DNA of 36,912 nucleotides from an uncultured Oscillospiraceae bacterium (GCA_910587465.1 CAJUMS010000024.1:1-36912); one strand, 5' to 3'; counted from the stretch's first letter, positions 1 to 7,567 are shown. Program-made: numbers and translations. The notes: generated by a model not told the origin, from the sequence alone.

Positions 1-66
1 GAAAATTAGATGAAATCTTCACTTTACCCCTTGACTTTTATTTGCAGGTCTTATTAAATAAATTGC

Positions 67-81
67 AGCGTTTGTAACGCT
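67..81 (-). terminator. Possible intrinsic terminator after the GNAT gene
   Basis: A 6-bp inverted repeat (AGCGTT/AACGCT) with a 3-nt loop lies 15 nt past the GNAT stop. Read on the minus strand it is followed, after GCAA, by a T-rich stretch. The stem is short and the T-tract is interrupted, so this is tentative. Confidence 0.4.
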
Positions 82-95
82 CAACGAAAAGACAG

Positions 96-617
96 TTAAA
101 TCAGTCTTTCCCATTCATCACGTGTTATAGCATAGGCATATGAAATTCCGTTCTTTTCATCGGGATATTCTTTTATCTTCCTCATGCCGTTTGCAACAGC
201 GGTGGAAAATGAACCGACATTTGTGTATTTCATATACGAATACAAGCAGTTGTATGATGTATTTTTGAATGCCCAATCCCTGACTGCTCTTGCCGCCTCG
301 CCGCCAAAGCCTCTCCGCCAATATTTCTTGTGAATATGGTAACCGATCTCGGGGAGAAGTTCTCCGTCAATATTTTGTATCGTAATGCCGCAGTCTCCTA
401 TAAATTCGCCAGATTCTTTTAAAACGACCGCCCACAGTCCGAATCCGTATTCCTTATAATTTTGCAGGTTCCATTCTATCCACCCTCTGACACGCTCTTT
501 GTCAAACGGCTTGGGATAGTGCTGCATTGTTTCGGTATCGGACATTATCTCATATAGCGCGTCAAAGTCATGTAGGGTGTACTCTCTCAGGAGCAAACGT
601 TCTGTTTCGATCTTCAT
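96..617 (-). CDS. GNAT family N-acetyltransferase, RimJ/RimL-like
   Basis: The 173-aa product looks like an acetyl-CoA-dependent N-acetyltransferase of the RimJ/RimL type (Acetyltransf_3-like). It opens with the family hallmark ETERLLLREY. It has a conserved central block (GFGLWAVVLK, then FIGDCGI) and the acetyl-CoA loop region RRGFGGEAARAVRDWAF near residues 101-117. Length is normal for the family. The start follows only a weak ribosome binding site (GGTAAG), 37 nt after the upstream C39-like gene. It is the last gene of the hisC group, with a weak hairpin after it. The substrate cannot be told from sequence: such proteins may modify ribosomal protein N-termini, antibiotics or small molecules. 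Confidence 0.85.
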   Translation of the reverse strand: MKIETERLLLREYTLHDFDALYEIMSDTETMQHYPKPFDKERVRGWIEWNLQNYKEYGFGLWAVVLKESGEFIGDCGITIQNIDGELLPEIGYHIHKKYWRRGFGGEAARAVRDWAFKNTSYNCLYSYMKYTNVGSFSTAVANGMRKIKEYPDEKNGISYAYAITRDEWERLI

Positions 618-656
618 AATTTCTTACCACTAATCACAAATTCTAAATTATAACAG

Positions 657-1016
657 TTACTCACTGTATATTTCCAAAAAAGATGTGATCTTCCCATACG
701 TATATTCCCCGTCGATTAACCCGAACTCCGGATCATAATATTTATTGCCATACAGCAGCGCCCAATGTGTATATCCCGCATTCGTATGCACCGTTAAAAT
801 CGAATACTTATAAGGAACGGGGTTCTTTTTGGATATTCGCTTATTCCTTTCCGCATGCCCTATTCCATATTGATCGAGTATATCCATAAGCTGACCGATA
901 CTTGTCGGACCGTCCGTTTTCATATCTTTTATCACATCTTCAACGCTCTTTACGGCGATCATGGCAATGCACGCCTGACCGCACGCCGAACCGTTTGGCT
1001 GCATGATCAGTTCCAT
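657..1016 (-). CDS. Small C39-like cysteine peptidase-fold protein coupled to hisC
   Basis: A 119-aa single-domain protein that resembles the C39/papain-like peptidase fold. A Gln six residues before a Cys-Gly motif (Q6, then C12 in SACGQAC) matches the oxyanion Gln and nucleophile of C39 peptidases. H84 (YTHWALLYG) and D95 (YYDPEFG) match the expected His-Asp pair and the typical 'HW..L.G' and 'DP' signatures. It has no signal peptide, no transmembrane segment and no ABC-transporter domains, so it is not a bacteriocin-exporter fusion. The ATG overlaps the hisC stop (TGATG). An excellent AAAGGAGGT sits inside the last hisC codons, and a GTG one codon upstream at 1019 is an equally possible start. 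Function is unknown; a processing or deamidating enzyme, or an inactive relative, are all possible. Confidence 0.65.
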   Translation of the reverse strand: MELIMQPNGSACGQACIAMIAVKSVEDVIKDMKTDGPTSIGQLMDILDQYGIGHAERNKRISKKNPVPYKYSILTVHTNAGYTHWALLYGNKYYDPEFGLIDGEYTYGKITSFLEIYSE

Positions 1017-2068
1017 CACTTTATGACCTCCTTTAACGCCGATATCAACATATCCGTCTCTCCGTCCGTACCGACGGTTATTCGCAGATAATTATCTATC
1101 CTCGGCTTGTTGAACCACCGCACATAGATATCGCGCGTTTTCAGGAACTCGAAGATCTCCTTTGAGTAATACCTTGGGTGAGTAGCGAACACGAAATTCG
1201 TCTGACTGTCGGGGAGCGTAAAGCCCATTGAGCGCAGCTCTGCCGTGAGCCTGATGCGCGTCGCGATAACGCGCTTCAATGTCGCTTGGAAATACTCCTC
1301 GTCCTCAATTGCCGCAACGCCTGCCGCCTGCGCTATGCTGTCGACGGGGTAGCTGTTCATGCTGTCCTTTACCGCGTATATTGCCGAGATGACCTCTTTT
1401 CCGCCCATTGCCCAGCCAAGCCTCATCCCTGCCATACTGCGCGATTTTGAGAACGTGCGCGTAATGACTAGATTGTCATACTCTTTAAGCAGCGGCACGG
1501 CGGTCGTTCCGCCGAAATCCACATACGCCTCGTCGACGATAACCACACTGTCGCGGTTATGGTCGAGTATATCGCGGATAAAGTCAAGTCCGCGCCCGAT
1601 AGAGGTCGGAGCGTTCGGGTTTGCGACAACGACGCCGCCGTTCGGCCGCGCGTAGTCCGCGGGATTTATGTTGAAATCCTCGTCAACGGGTATCGTTTCG
1701 TACTGAATATTTAAAATATCGCACCACACCGTATTGAACGAGTATGTAATATCGGGAAAAATTATCGGCTTGTCCGAATTGAAAAACGCTCGAAACGCCA
1801 GCGAAAGTACGTCGTCGGTACCGTTCCCCGCGAACACGTTTTCGGGCTGCAAGCCCTCGCGCTTTGCTATCGCGTTTACAAGCGGCACGGCGTTCGCGCT
1901 GGGGTACTTTTTCAGATTTTCCGCGCTGAAATCACGGATCGCGGCTATTGCCTTAGGCGACGGCGGATAGGGGTTTTCGTTTGCGTTCAGCTTTATAAAA
2001 TCAGTTTTATTCGGCTGTTCGCCCGCAACATACGGCTCGATATTGATCAAATTATCCCGCCAGCTCAT
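1016..2068 (-). CDS. hisC: Histidinol-phosphate aminotransferase
   Basis: A 350-aa PLP-dependent class I/II aminotransferase that transfers the amino group of glutamate to imidazole-acetol phosphate in histidine synthesis. Family features are LNANENPYPPSP near the N-terminus, GNGTDDVL (PLP phosphate region), NPNAPTS, the VDEAYVDF strand and the Schiff-base lysine K208 in RTFSKSRSMAG. The C-terminal RITVG substrate arginine region is present. I chose the ATG at 2068 because GGAGG lies 7 nt upstream; the frame stays open upstream but that part crosses a terminator hairpin. No other his genes are in view, and related aminotransferases can act on tyrosine or phenylalanine, so the exact substrate is inferred. 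It is translationally coupled to the C39-like gene. Confidence 0.85.
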   Translation of the reverse strand: MSWRDNLINIEPYVAGEQPNKTDFIKLNANENPYPPSPKAIAAIRDFSAENLKKYPSANAVPLVNAIAKREGLQPENVFAGNGTDDVLSLAFRAFFNSDKPIIFPDITYSFNTVWCDILNIQYETIPVDEDFNINPADYARPNGGVVVANPNAPTSIGRGLDFIRDILDHNRDSVVIVDEAYVDFGGTTAVPLLKEYDNLVITRTFSKSRSMAGMRLGWAMGGKEVISAIYAVKDSMNSYPVDSIAQAAGVAAIEDEEYFQATLKRVIATRIRLTAELRSMGFTLPDSQTNFVFATHPRYYSKEIFEFLKTRDIYVRWFNKPRIDNYLRITVGTDGETDMLISALKEVIK

Positions 2069-2085
2069 CTTTCTACCTCCAAAAA

Positions 2086-2120
2086 ATAAAACCTGTTCTT
2101 GACGCAAGAGCAGGTTTTAT
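2086..2120 (-). terminator. Intrinsic terminator abutting the hisC ribosome binding site
   Basis: A 16-bp stem (one G-U pair) with a 3-nt loop is followed on the minus strand by TTTTATTTTTT. The GGAGG of hisC begins directly after the T-tract. It should end most efp-CD1247 transcripts; read-through would feed hisC. Confidence 0.8.
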
Positions 2121-2157
2121 GTCAATTTCCGCGCGAAAAAACCGCGCAATCAACCAA

Positions 2158-2556
2158 TTACAGCTCTTCCGACTCGTCCTCGTCGAGCTCGAAAACAAGG
2201 TGCTTTCCGCAGTTGGGGCAGTCCATTCCGCCCGCGTTTGCCTGCTCGTAATCAAAACGGATAGCGTTTCCGCAGCTGGGACAAACGGTCTCATACATAT
2301 CGGCAAGCTCCTCGTCGATATCGTCGTAATAATCGTCATCCTCGTCATCAACGCCGTAAACCTCATCCTCGATATCAGCAAGGCTCTCCTCGATATCGGT
2401 CATCACCGAAGCCACATCGTCAAGCTCCTCGTCAACCTCAGCGAGGTTCTCCGCGATATCCGCAAGTACGTCAAGTATACCGCTGACGATCTTGTCATCG
2501 GTATTCAGACCCTCAGCCAGACCCTTCAAATAAGATACCTTTTCACCAATAGTCAT
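2158..2556 (-). CDS. CD1247-type N-terminal domain protein with C-terminal zinc ribbon
   Basis: A 132-aa acidic protein matching the clostridial CD1247 N-terminal domain family (my recognition, not a search). The N-terminal pattern KVSYLKGLAEGL is followed by predicted acidic helices and a run of Asp/Glu near residues 70-84. A four-cysteine zinc ribbon follows, C92-x2-C95 and C113-x2-C116, and then an acidic tail. Function in the family is unknown. It lies directly downstream of efp, a common clostridial neighbourhood, which hints at a translation-related or regulatory role but does not prove it. The start follows AGGAG with good spacing. Confidence 0.8.
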   Translation of the reverse strand: MTIGEKVSYLKGLAEGLNTDDKIVSGILDVLADIAENLAEVDEELDDVASVMTDIEESLADIEDEVYGVDDEDDDYYDDIDEELADMYETVCPSCGNAIRFDYEQANAGGMDCPNCGKHLVFELDEDESEEL

Positions 2557-2743
2557 ACTTAAACTCCTATCTTAAAAAGCAAAAGCTCGCACCGTTCACT
2601 GTGCTTCGTTCGCTAGTCAACAGTAACTCCATCGTCACCGTTGCTTGCGACTTTTACTCATGCTACACTAAAACGTTGCTGTTTTTTCGGCGATGCTGTT
2701 ATGCACTGCCATAGTGAACATTTTACCGTTAACCGCTGTAAAA
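2557..2743. other. 187-bp intergenic region with inverted segments
   Basis: This gap between efp and the CD1247-like gene has no supportable ORF. It contains the start-proximal AGGAG of the downstream gene, a 7-bp inverted pair (GTTCACT at 2594-2600, AGTGAAC at 2713-2719) and recurring ACCGTT words. It could be a structured mRNA spacer or a degenerate intergenic repeat element. Nothing matches an RNA family I recognise. Confidence 0.4.
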
Positions 2744-3304
2744 TTACTTTACGCGCTCCATATATTCGCCTGTACGCGTATCAATTCTGATGACCTCGCC
2801 CTCGTTAATGAACAGCGGAACACGGATCTCCGCGCCCGTCTCGAGAGTTGCGGGCTTGGTCGCGTTTGTAGCAGTATTGCCCGCGAAACCGGGATCGGTC
2901 TGTGTAACGGTAAGCTCTACAAAATTGGGAGGCTCAACACCGAATACCTTGCCCTTGTAGGACAGTACCTTGCACATCATCTCTTCCTTGACGAACTTGA
3001 AATTATCGCCGACCTCGCTTGCGTTTACGGGAACATCCTCGTAGGTCTCCTGATCCATAAAGTGATACAGCTCGCCGTCGGAGTAGGAATACTGCATGTC
3101 CTTTCTCTCAACAAAAGCCGTGGGGAACTTTGCGGACGGGTTGTAGGTCTTTTCAACAACCGAACCCGTGATAACGTTCTTTACCTTGGTACGAACAAAC
3201 GCAGCACCCTTGCCCGGCTTTACGTGCTGGAACTCGATGATCTGCATTACGTTTCCGTCCTCTTCAAATGTCATTCCGTTTCTGAAATCTCCCGCTGTAA
3301 TCAT
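2744..3304 (-). CDS. efp: Elongation factor P
   Basis: EF-P (186 aa, the usual length) binds between the P and E sites and rescues ribosomes stalled on polyproline. The KOW-like N-terminal domain carries the tip loop PGKG with the modifiable lysine K32 (HVKPGKGAAF). Two OB-type domains follow, with conserved EPPNFVELTV and a C-terminal segment GEVIRIDTRTGEY. The start is supported by GGAGG 6 nt upstream. A sigma-A type promoter lies at 3383-3411, and the CD1247-like gene follows. The protein starting MITAGDFRNGM is typical of Firmicutes, where the lysine carries a 5-aminopentanol group in Bacillus; the modification here cannot be read from sequence. Confidence 0.97.
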   Translation of the reverse strand: MITAGDFRNGMTFEEDGNVMQIIEFQHVKPGKGAAFVRTKVKNVITGSVVEKTYNPSAKFPTAFVERKDMQYSYSDGELYHFMDQETYEDVPVNASEVGDNFKFVKEEMMCKVLSYKGKVFGVEPPNFVELTVTQTDPGFAGNTATNATKPATLETGAEIRVPLFINEGEVIRIDTRTGEYMERVK

Positions 3305-3382
3305 AGCGAACCTCCAAATAGTTATTAATAATAATTATATTGACCCGAAAACCAAAACTCGGGAAAACACATCTCAATCTAT

Positions 3383-3411
3383 ATTGTACCAAATTTCGGC
3401 GAATATTTCAA
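3383..3411 (-). promoter_or_regulatory. Sigma-A type promoter for efp
   Basis: On the minus strand TTGAAA and TACAAT are separated by exactly 17 nt, in an AT-rich gap between the M24 gene and efp. The leader to the efp start is about 70 nt and holds a small CCCGA/TCGGG hairpin. Confidence 0.8.
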
Positions 3412-3476
3412 GCACTTTTTATAAAAAACTCGAAATTATTTCATTTTTTGCGCGTTATCGTTATTCGTGACCGCCG

Positions 3477-4538
3477 TCATATGTGCACGAGGCTTTTTGT
3501 GGCGGCTGTAAGGTCGGCGCAGCCCTCCTCGGTCAGCACGGCGATATCGCCTATTTTTACACCGAAACGTCCCGTGCTTATCCCGCAAGTGGTCGAGAGC
3601 GCGGTCTTGGCTTTCAGCGTGACGCTGCTCCCCTGCCGTAGAAAAGGCGGCTCGACAGCCTCCAGACCTATCCCGTGCGCAAAATTCACCGAACAGTATT
3701 TATCCGCGCCCCATGCGTTGAGCGTCGCCTTTGCCACGCTGTCGGCAACCTTTCCGCCTATTCCCGCGCGGAGCGTCTTGAGCCCGTCCTGCAGCGCACA
3801 CGATACCGCATTGTACATATTATCGCGCGTCGAGTCTATCGAACCGACCGCGACCGTCCTGCACATTGACGCGCAGTAACCGTTATACCTAGCACCGAAT
3901 TCCAGAATAAGGAAATCGCCGTCGCGTATCTGCCTGTCGGACGGCTTGGCGCGCTGATTTGCGGTGTTTTCACCAGAGAGCGCTATCGTCGGAAACGCGA
4001 TATCCTCCGCGCCGTAATCCATTATATAAAATCCCAGCAGCGCTGCGATCTGCCGCTCGGTCATTCCCTTGCGCGCGGTGCAAAGAATACGCTCGTATGC
4101 CTTGTCGCATATCTTCTGCGCGTTCAGTATAGCGACTATCTCCTCATCGGATTTCACCGTCCGCATTTGCACCAACTTTTCCGAAAGCTCCTCCGATGCG
4201 AGAACATCCGCGTAATGGAGCTGTTCCTTGTAGGTGTTGAACTCAGCGACGGTGATTTTGTCTGCCTCGGTATAAATTCGCTTTATACTGTACTTTATCA
4301 GCAACTCGAGCATTTGCCTGCCGCTGCTGAGCACCTGAACCGAAAAGCCGTCAGCTTTCGCGTTCGCCTCCTCGAAATCACGCGCCGTCACAAACAGTAT
4401 ACAGCGCTCGTGAAATGCCAGCAAAATGCTGTTCTCAATCGGAAAACCGCATATATACCTCAGCGACAGCGAAGAAGTTATCAGCGCTGCGCTGCGCTCG
4501 TCGGGAAGCCACTCAACGATATTGTCCACACGGCTCAT
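3477..4538 (-). CDS. M24 (aminopeptidase P-like) homologue lacking metal ligands
   Basis: A 353-aa protein with the creatinase N-terminal domain (about 5-125) and the pita-bread M24 domain (about 132-350). Aligned by eye to aminopeptidase P, the first metal Asp is E213 (ILEFGARYNGY) and the second is S224 (CASMCRT). The metal His is kept as H288 (HGIG). The Glu of 'VEPG' falls at about T317 and the Glu of 'RIED' is G330. Two active-site histidines also change: the 'PHA' region reads NQRA (R196) and the 'VHEPP' region reads AVEPP. So it is probably not a working metallopeptidase. The ATG overlaps the aroQ stop (ATGA). Gene order aroQ-M24-efp is usual in Clostridia. Frame is intact throughout, which argues against simple decay. 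Confidence 0.8.
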   Translation of the reverse strand: MSRVDNIVEWLPDERSAALITSSLSLRYICGFPIENSILLAFHERCILFVTARDFEEANAKADGFSVQVLSSGRQMLELLIKYSIKRIYTEADKITVAEFNTYKEQLHYADVLASEELSEKLVQMRTVKSDEEIVAILNAQKICDKAYERILCTARKGMTERQIAALLGFYIMDYGAEDIAFPTIALSGENTANQRAKPSDRQIRDGDFLILEFGARYNGYCASMCRTVAVGSIDSTRDNMYNAVSCALQDGLKTLRAGIGGKVADSVAKATLNAWGADKYCSVNFAHGIGLEAVEPPFLRQGSSVTLKAKTALSTTCGISTGRFGVKIGDIAVLTEEGCADLTAATKSLVHI

Positions 4539-4975
4539 TTCTGTTCACCGAAAAGATAATCCAACGCGTTCAGCGCGATCATATAGCTGATCTTCCCGAG
4601 GCCCGCGATACTGCCGCGGCATACGGGCGCGATAACGCTCGTTTTACGGAACTCATCGCGATTGTTTATATTGCTGAGATGAACCTCAATAACGGGGATA
4701 TTTATCGCCGCTATCGCGTCGCGTATCGCGTAGCTGTAATGAGTGTACGCGCCCGCGTTGAGGATAACACCCACGCAATCAAGCCGCGCGTCATGCAGAC
4801 GATCAATAATGCTGCCCTCGCTGGAGCTCTGGAAAAACGCCATGTCATAGCCCATATTCTTCGCCCTCGTGAACAGCTCGTCGTTTATCGCCTGCAGCGA
4901 ATCGCCGCCGTATACGGCAGGCTCGCGCTCGCCCAGAAGACTTAAATTCGGACCGTTGATAACAAGAATTTTCAT
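4535..4975 (-). CDS. aroQ: Type II 3-dehydroquinate dehydratase
   Basis: A 146-aa dodecameric type II dehydroquinase that converts 3-dehydroquinate to 3-dehydroshikimate in the shikimate pathway. Visible motifs are NGPNLSLLG, the catalytic Arg-Tyr segment GEREPAVYG (R17, Y22), FQSSSEG, ILNAGAYTHYS, and EVHLSNINNRDEFR with the catalytic His, then GSIAGLG. I use ATG 4975: GGAGG lies 6 nt upstream and overlaps a second in-frame ATG at 4987, which has no good site of its own. It sits in a chain of overlapping genes with the M24 homologue and the endonuclease IV-like gene. Confidence 0.95.
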   Translation of the reverse strand: MKILVINGPNLSLLGEREPAVYGGDSLQAINDELFTRAKNMGYDMAFFQSSSEGSIIDRLHDARLDCVGVILNAGAYTHYSYAIRDAIAAINIPVIEVHLSNINNRDEFRKTSVIAPVCRGSIAGLGKISYMIALNALDYLFGEQK

Positions 4976-4991
4976 AATTTCCTCCATATAT

Positions 4992-5831
4992 TTATAAGCT
5001 CTCGAAGTATTTTTTCATTTCCGCGGCGTCCTCCGCCTGAGTACCATCGCTCTCGCAGATTATCGACGGCTGCAAAGAGCGCTTGTGGAATTCCTCCATA
5101 AGCGGCTCGTACTGCGGACCGTACTGCTTGTCCGCGAAGGTAAGGTGACGTTTCTCGCCGCCCGCCGTGTACTCTATCTTGCTGAAATGCACGTGCATAT
5201 TCGACAGGCGCTCGTAACCGAGCTCGTTCTCAATAAGGTCAAGCATTTTCGCGTAATCCCCACGCGATCTGATACCGCCGAGAGTCCGCGCGTTGAGGTG
5301 TCCGAAATCCACCGCCGGCAGAAATCTCTCATCGACCGCGCACAGCTCAAGCACCTCCTCGAGCGTGCCGAGCTGATTTATCTTGCCCATAGTCTCGGGG
5401 CAGATAATGATATCGGAAAGCCCGTTGTCGTCAAGCGACTTCTGCGCGAGCGTGAGCGTATGCTTGGCAAGGTAGGTCGCCTCGGCTCTTGTCATTTTCG
5501 AGCACGAGCCCGAATGTACAACTATCTTCCGCGCGCCGACGGACTTTGCCGCCTTTGCCGACTCGAGAATGTAATTAACGCTGTTCAGGCGCTTTTCTTC
5601 CTCGACGGACGACAGCGATATAAAATACGGAGCGTGCAGCGTGACGTATATCCCGTGCTCCCGGGCAAGCTCAGGCAGACCGCGCACGGTCGCCTCGCTA
5701 ATGCGCACTCCGCGCCCGCACTCGATCTCATAGCCGTTTAGTCCAAACTCCTTCAGATACTGAGGCAGATCCGCGGGAAATCTGCGTTTTCCCCAACTGA
5801 CGGAATTTCCTCCCGGTCCGAATGTAATCAT
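4992..5831 (-). CDS. Endonuclease IV-like TIM-barrel protein
   Basis: A 279-aa AP-endonuclease family 2 / Nfo-like TIM barrel. The residues that bind the three zinc ions in Nfo are largely visible: His in VTLHAPYFISL, His in IVVHSGSCS, Glu in IICPETMG, Asp and His in PAVDFGHLNAR, His in MHVHFSK, a further His in KRHLTF, and Glu in IICESDG. This supports an active metal site. The length matches Nfo. Related proteins also include sugar isomerase-like enzymes, so AP endonuclease (base excision repair) is likely rather than certain. TAATG overlap with yqeG indicates coupling. Confidence 0.8.
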   Translation of the reverse strand: MITFGPGGNSVSWGKRRFPADLPQYLKEFGLNGYEIECGRGVRISEATVRGLPELAREHGIYVTLHAPYFISLSSVEEEKRLNSVNYILESAKAAKSVGARKIVVHSGSCSKMTRAEATYLAKHTLTLAQKSLDDNGLSDIIICPETMGKINQLGTLEEVLELCAVDERFLPAVDFGHLNARTLGGIRSRGDYAKMLDLIENELGYERLSNMHVHFSKIEYTAGGEKRHLTFADKQYGPQYEPLMEEFHKRSLQPSIICESDGTQAEDAAEMKKYFESL

Positions 5832-6331
5832 TATTTCAACTCCAGATCATCGTAATTTCTTTGGAACACAATGCTCTCTATCCGTCTTTTCAAGCGGAAC
5901 GTCCATGTCTTTTCCAGATGAAAAGGCTCTACCAGAACCGTGCGTATTCCCGCCAGATTTCCCGCCATAACGTCGGTGAATATCTGATCCCCTATAACCA
6001 GCGTTTCGGACTTCTTTGCGCCCATTGCCTTTACGGCGCGGTTTACTCCGAATGTCAACGGCTTTGCTCCGTTCGCGGTGAACGGCAGTCCCAGTATCTC
6101 GGCAAGCGGCGCGACGCGCTTCGTGTTATTGTTGGACACAACGCGCATTTTAATTCCCAGACTACGCATTTTCTCCAGCCATTCCATAACGCCGTCCTCT
6201 GCCGCGGGATTTCCGTGCATGGACAACGTGTTGTCCATGTCGAGGACCATTGCCGAAACATTGTGCTCATAAAGAAAATTTTCGTCTATCATAAGAACGT
6301 TTTTCAGCCAGAATGTCGGTTTAAAAAGCAT
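5831..6331 (-). CDS. yqeG: YqeG-family HAD phosphatase (subclass IIIA)
   Basis: A 166-aa HAD-superfamily phosphatase of the YqeG/GEP4 type. Motif I is VLDMDNTLS with the nucleophile Asp, motif II is RVVSNNN, and motif III/IV is GAKKSETLVIGDQIFTDVMAGN. The N-terminal basic stretch (LFKPTFWLKNV) is typical of the family. Relatives include the mitochondrial phosphatidylglycerophosphatase Gep4, so a role in phosphatidylglycerol synthesis is possible. Here yqeG is separated from the yhbY-nadD-yqeK-rsfS block by rpsU and a small unknown gene. The start has a GGGGGG ribosome binding site and overlaps the upstream gene by 11 bp. Confidence 0.9.
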   Translation of the reverse strand: MLFKPTFWLKNVLMIDENFLYEHNVSAMVLDMDNTLSMHGNPAAEDGVMEWLEKMRSLGIKMRVVSNNNTKRVAPLAEILGLPFTANGAKPLTFGVNRAVKAMGAKKSETLVIGDQIFTDVMAGNLAGIRTVLVEPFHLEKTWTFRLKRRIESIVFQRNYDDLELK

Positions 6332-6749
6332 TTTTCCCCCCGCGCGTGAACTTGGTATGCGAAAAGCCGGAAGCTGCCTCGTTCGCCTTTTCCTCGTTCT
6401 TTGCGTAGACGTTCAGCGACAACAGCTCTCCCTCGGTGTAAAATCCCGCGCCTATACGGTAGACCCCATCCGCGCCAAGCTGCGTAAACGCTTTACAGTG
6501 CAGTCTTGTCGGAATATCCAGCGCTTCGGAATTTTCGGGAATGCTCCTTTCAAACGCGCTCTTCATCAGACTTTCGGGCGTGAGCAGCTTATGATCCTCG
6601 GAATGGAACGCGGACGCGTATATTGTGGTCTCGTCCTCGGGATTCTCCGGGTAGAAAATGCAGCTTCCCTGTCCCCTTTTTTCCATTATCCAGCCCTCCG
6701 GCACGGCTATCTCCCAGCCGAAGTCCAGTTTATACATTTTATAACTCAT
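6321..6749 (-). CDS. Hypothetical protein, 142 aa
   Basis: I do not recognise this protein. It is a soluble-looking 142-aa chain with no membrane segment or signal peptide. Its N-terminal part (YKMYKLDFGWEIAVPEGW) resembles the opening of PsbP/DUF1795-type small proteins that start with a strand and a 'P-GW' turn. That is only a weak resemblance. I chose ATG 6749 because GGGGAGG lies 5-6 nt upstream, while the frame continues upstream without another good start. It lies between rpsU and yqeG and overlaps yqeG by 11 bp, so it is probably co-translated with yqeG. Confidence 0.7.
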   Translation of the reverse strand: MSYKMYKLDFGWEIAVPEGWIMEKRGQGSCIFYPENPEDETTIYASAFHSEDHKLLTPESLMKSAFERSIPENSEALDIPTRLHCKAFTQLGADGVYRIGAGFYTEGELLSLNVYAKNEEKANEAASGFSHTKFTRGGKNAF

Positions 6750-6805
6750 ATTTCCTCCCCGAATGCGGTGTTGTATGAAAGGGAAAAGTCCATCGAAAGC
6801 AATTA

Positions 6806-6828
6806 AAGCGGACAAAAACTGCCCGCTT
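6806..6828 (-). terminator. Probable rpsU terminator
   Basis: A 9-bp stem (one G-U) with loop GTTTT lies 30 nt after the rpsU stop on the minus strand. The following TAATTGCTTTC is a poor T-tract, so termination may be partial and feed the 6321-6749 gene and yqeG. Confidence 0.5.
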
Positions 6829-6858
6829 CAACCGTTTTTTCTGTTAATAAGCGCAAAA

Positions 6859-7032
6859 TCAGAATTTACGCTTGCGAGCAGCTTCGGACTTCTTTTTACG
6901 TTTTACCGAAGGCTTTTCGTAATGCTCTCTTTTACGAACTTCAGCAAGAACGCCGTCCCTTGCGCATGAACGCTTGAAACGCTTAAGAGCGGTATCAAGA
7001 GATTCATTTTTACCAAGACGAATTTCTGCCAT
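6859..7032 (-). CDS. rpsU: 30S ribosomal protein S21
   Basis: A short gene of 57 codons, translated by hand from the minus strand. The product begins MAEIRLGKNESLDTALKRF, contains the S21 core RSCARDGVLAEVRKREHYEKP, and ends in a very basic tail (RKKKSEAARKRKF). S21 binds the 30S platform near the anti-Shine-Dalgarno region. The length is normal for Firmicutes. The start is preceded by AAAGGGAGGG, and a consensus promoter at 7108-7136 drives it. A partial terminator follows. Confidence 0.96.
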   Translation of the reverse strand: MAEIRLGKNESLDTALKRFKRSCARDGVLAEVRKREHYEKPSVKRKKKSEAARKRKF

Positions 7033-7107
7033 TTATATTTTCCCTCCCTTTGCCACCGGGCATAGGTTACCTACAAGTAGTAGCTATACATTTAAAGTAT
7101 ATGAATT

Positions 7108-7136
7108 ATTATACAGCATATCGTCAGATTTGTCAA
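7108..7136 (-). promoter_or_regulatory. Consensus sigma-A promoter for rpsU
   Basis: Minus strand: TTGACA, 17-nt spacer, TATAAT, both hexamers perfect. The leader to the rpsU ATG is about 70 nt. The rest of the 178-bp gap up to rsfS is AT-rich and shows no clean terminator for the rsfS operon. Confidence 0.93.
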
Positions 7137-7210
7137 GAGATTATTCAAAAAATTTATACACTTTTCATTTTTTGGCACTTTTAACCAAAATCTCTCAACG
7201 CCGCACGGTA

Positions 7211-7567
7211 TCACTCGGCTATTATTCCCGAAATATCAACGGGTTCGCCGTCCGCCCAGAGGTGCTCGAGTTGGTAAAACTCGCGCGTTTCCTCAAGGAA
7301 GATATGCACGATAATGTCGATATAATCCAGCACGATCCAGTTTCTGCTCTGCGCTCCCTCAATGCTCTTGGGAGTAACGCCAGCCTGCTCCATACGGTAT
7401 TCAACCTCATCGGCAAGCGCCTTGACCTGCGTGGTCGAGGATGCGGACGCTATCACGAAATAGTTACCGAGTATCGTCAGATCACCGACCTTTAAAGCGG
7501 TGATTTTCGTTGCTTTCTTATCATCAAGCGCCTTTACGGCGATCTCTAATTCTTCTCTGTCGGTCAT
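7211..7567 (-). CDS. rsfS: Ribosomal silencing factor RsfS
   Basis: A 118-aa Iojap/RsfS protein. It binds L14 on the 50S subunit and blocks subunit joining when nutrients are scarce. Visible family features are LEIAVKALDDKKATKITALKV at the N-terminus, GNYFVIASASS with Thr-Gln-Val-Lys-Ala following, and the C-terminal block NWIVLDYIDIIVHIF. Length is typical. Its ATGA overlaps the yqeK stop, with AAGGAG 5 nt upstream. It is the last gene of the rdgB-yhbY-nadD-yqeK-rsfS operon. Confidence 0.95.
   Translation of the reverse strand: MTDREELEIAVKALDDKKATKITALKVGDLTILGNYFVIASASSTTQVKALADEVEYRMEQAGVTPKSIEGAQSRNWIVLDYIDIIVHIFLEETREFYQLEHLWADGEPVDISGIIAE

Noticed and set aside
1..66. Possible plus-strand promoter near the window start (TTGACT, then TTAAAT)
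   Set aside because: Poor -10 element, and no plus-strand gene follows.
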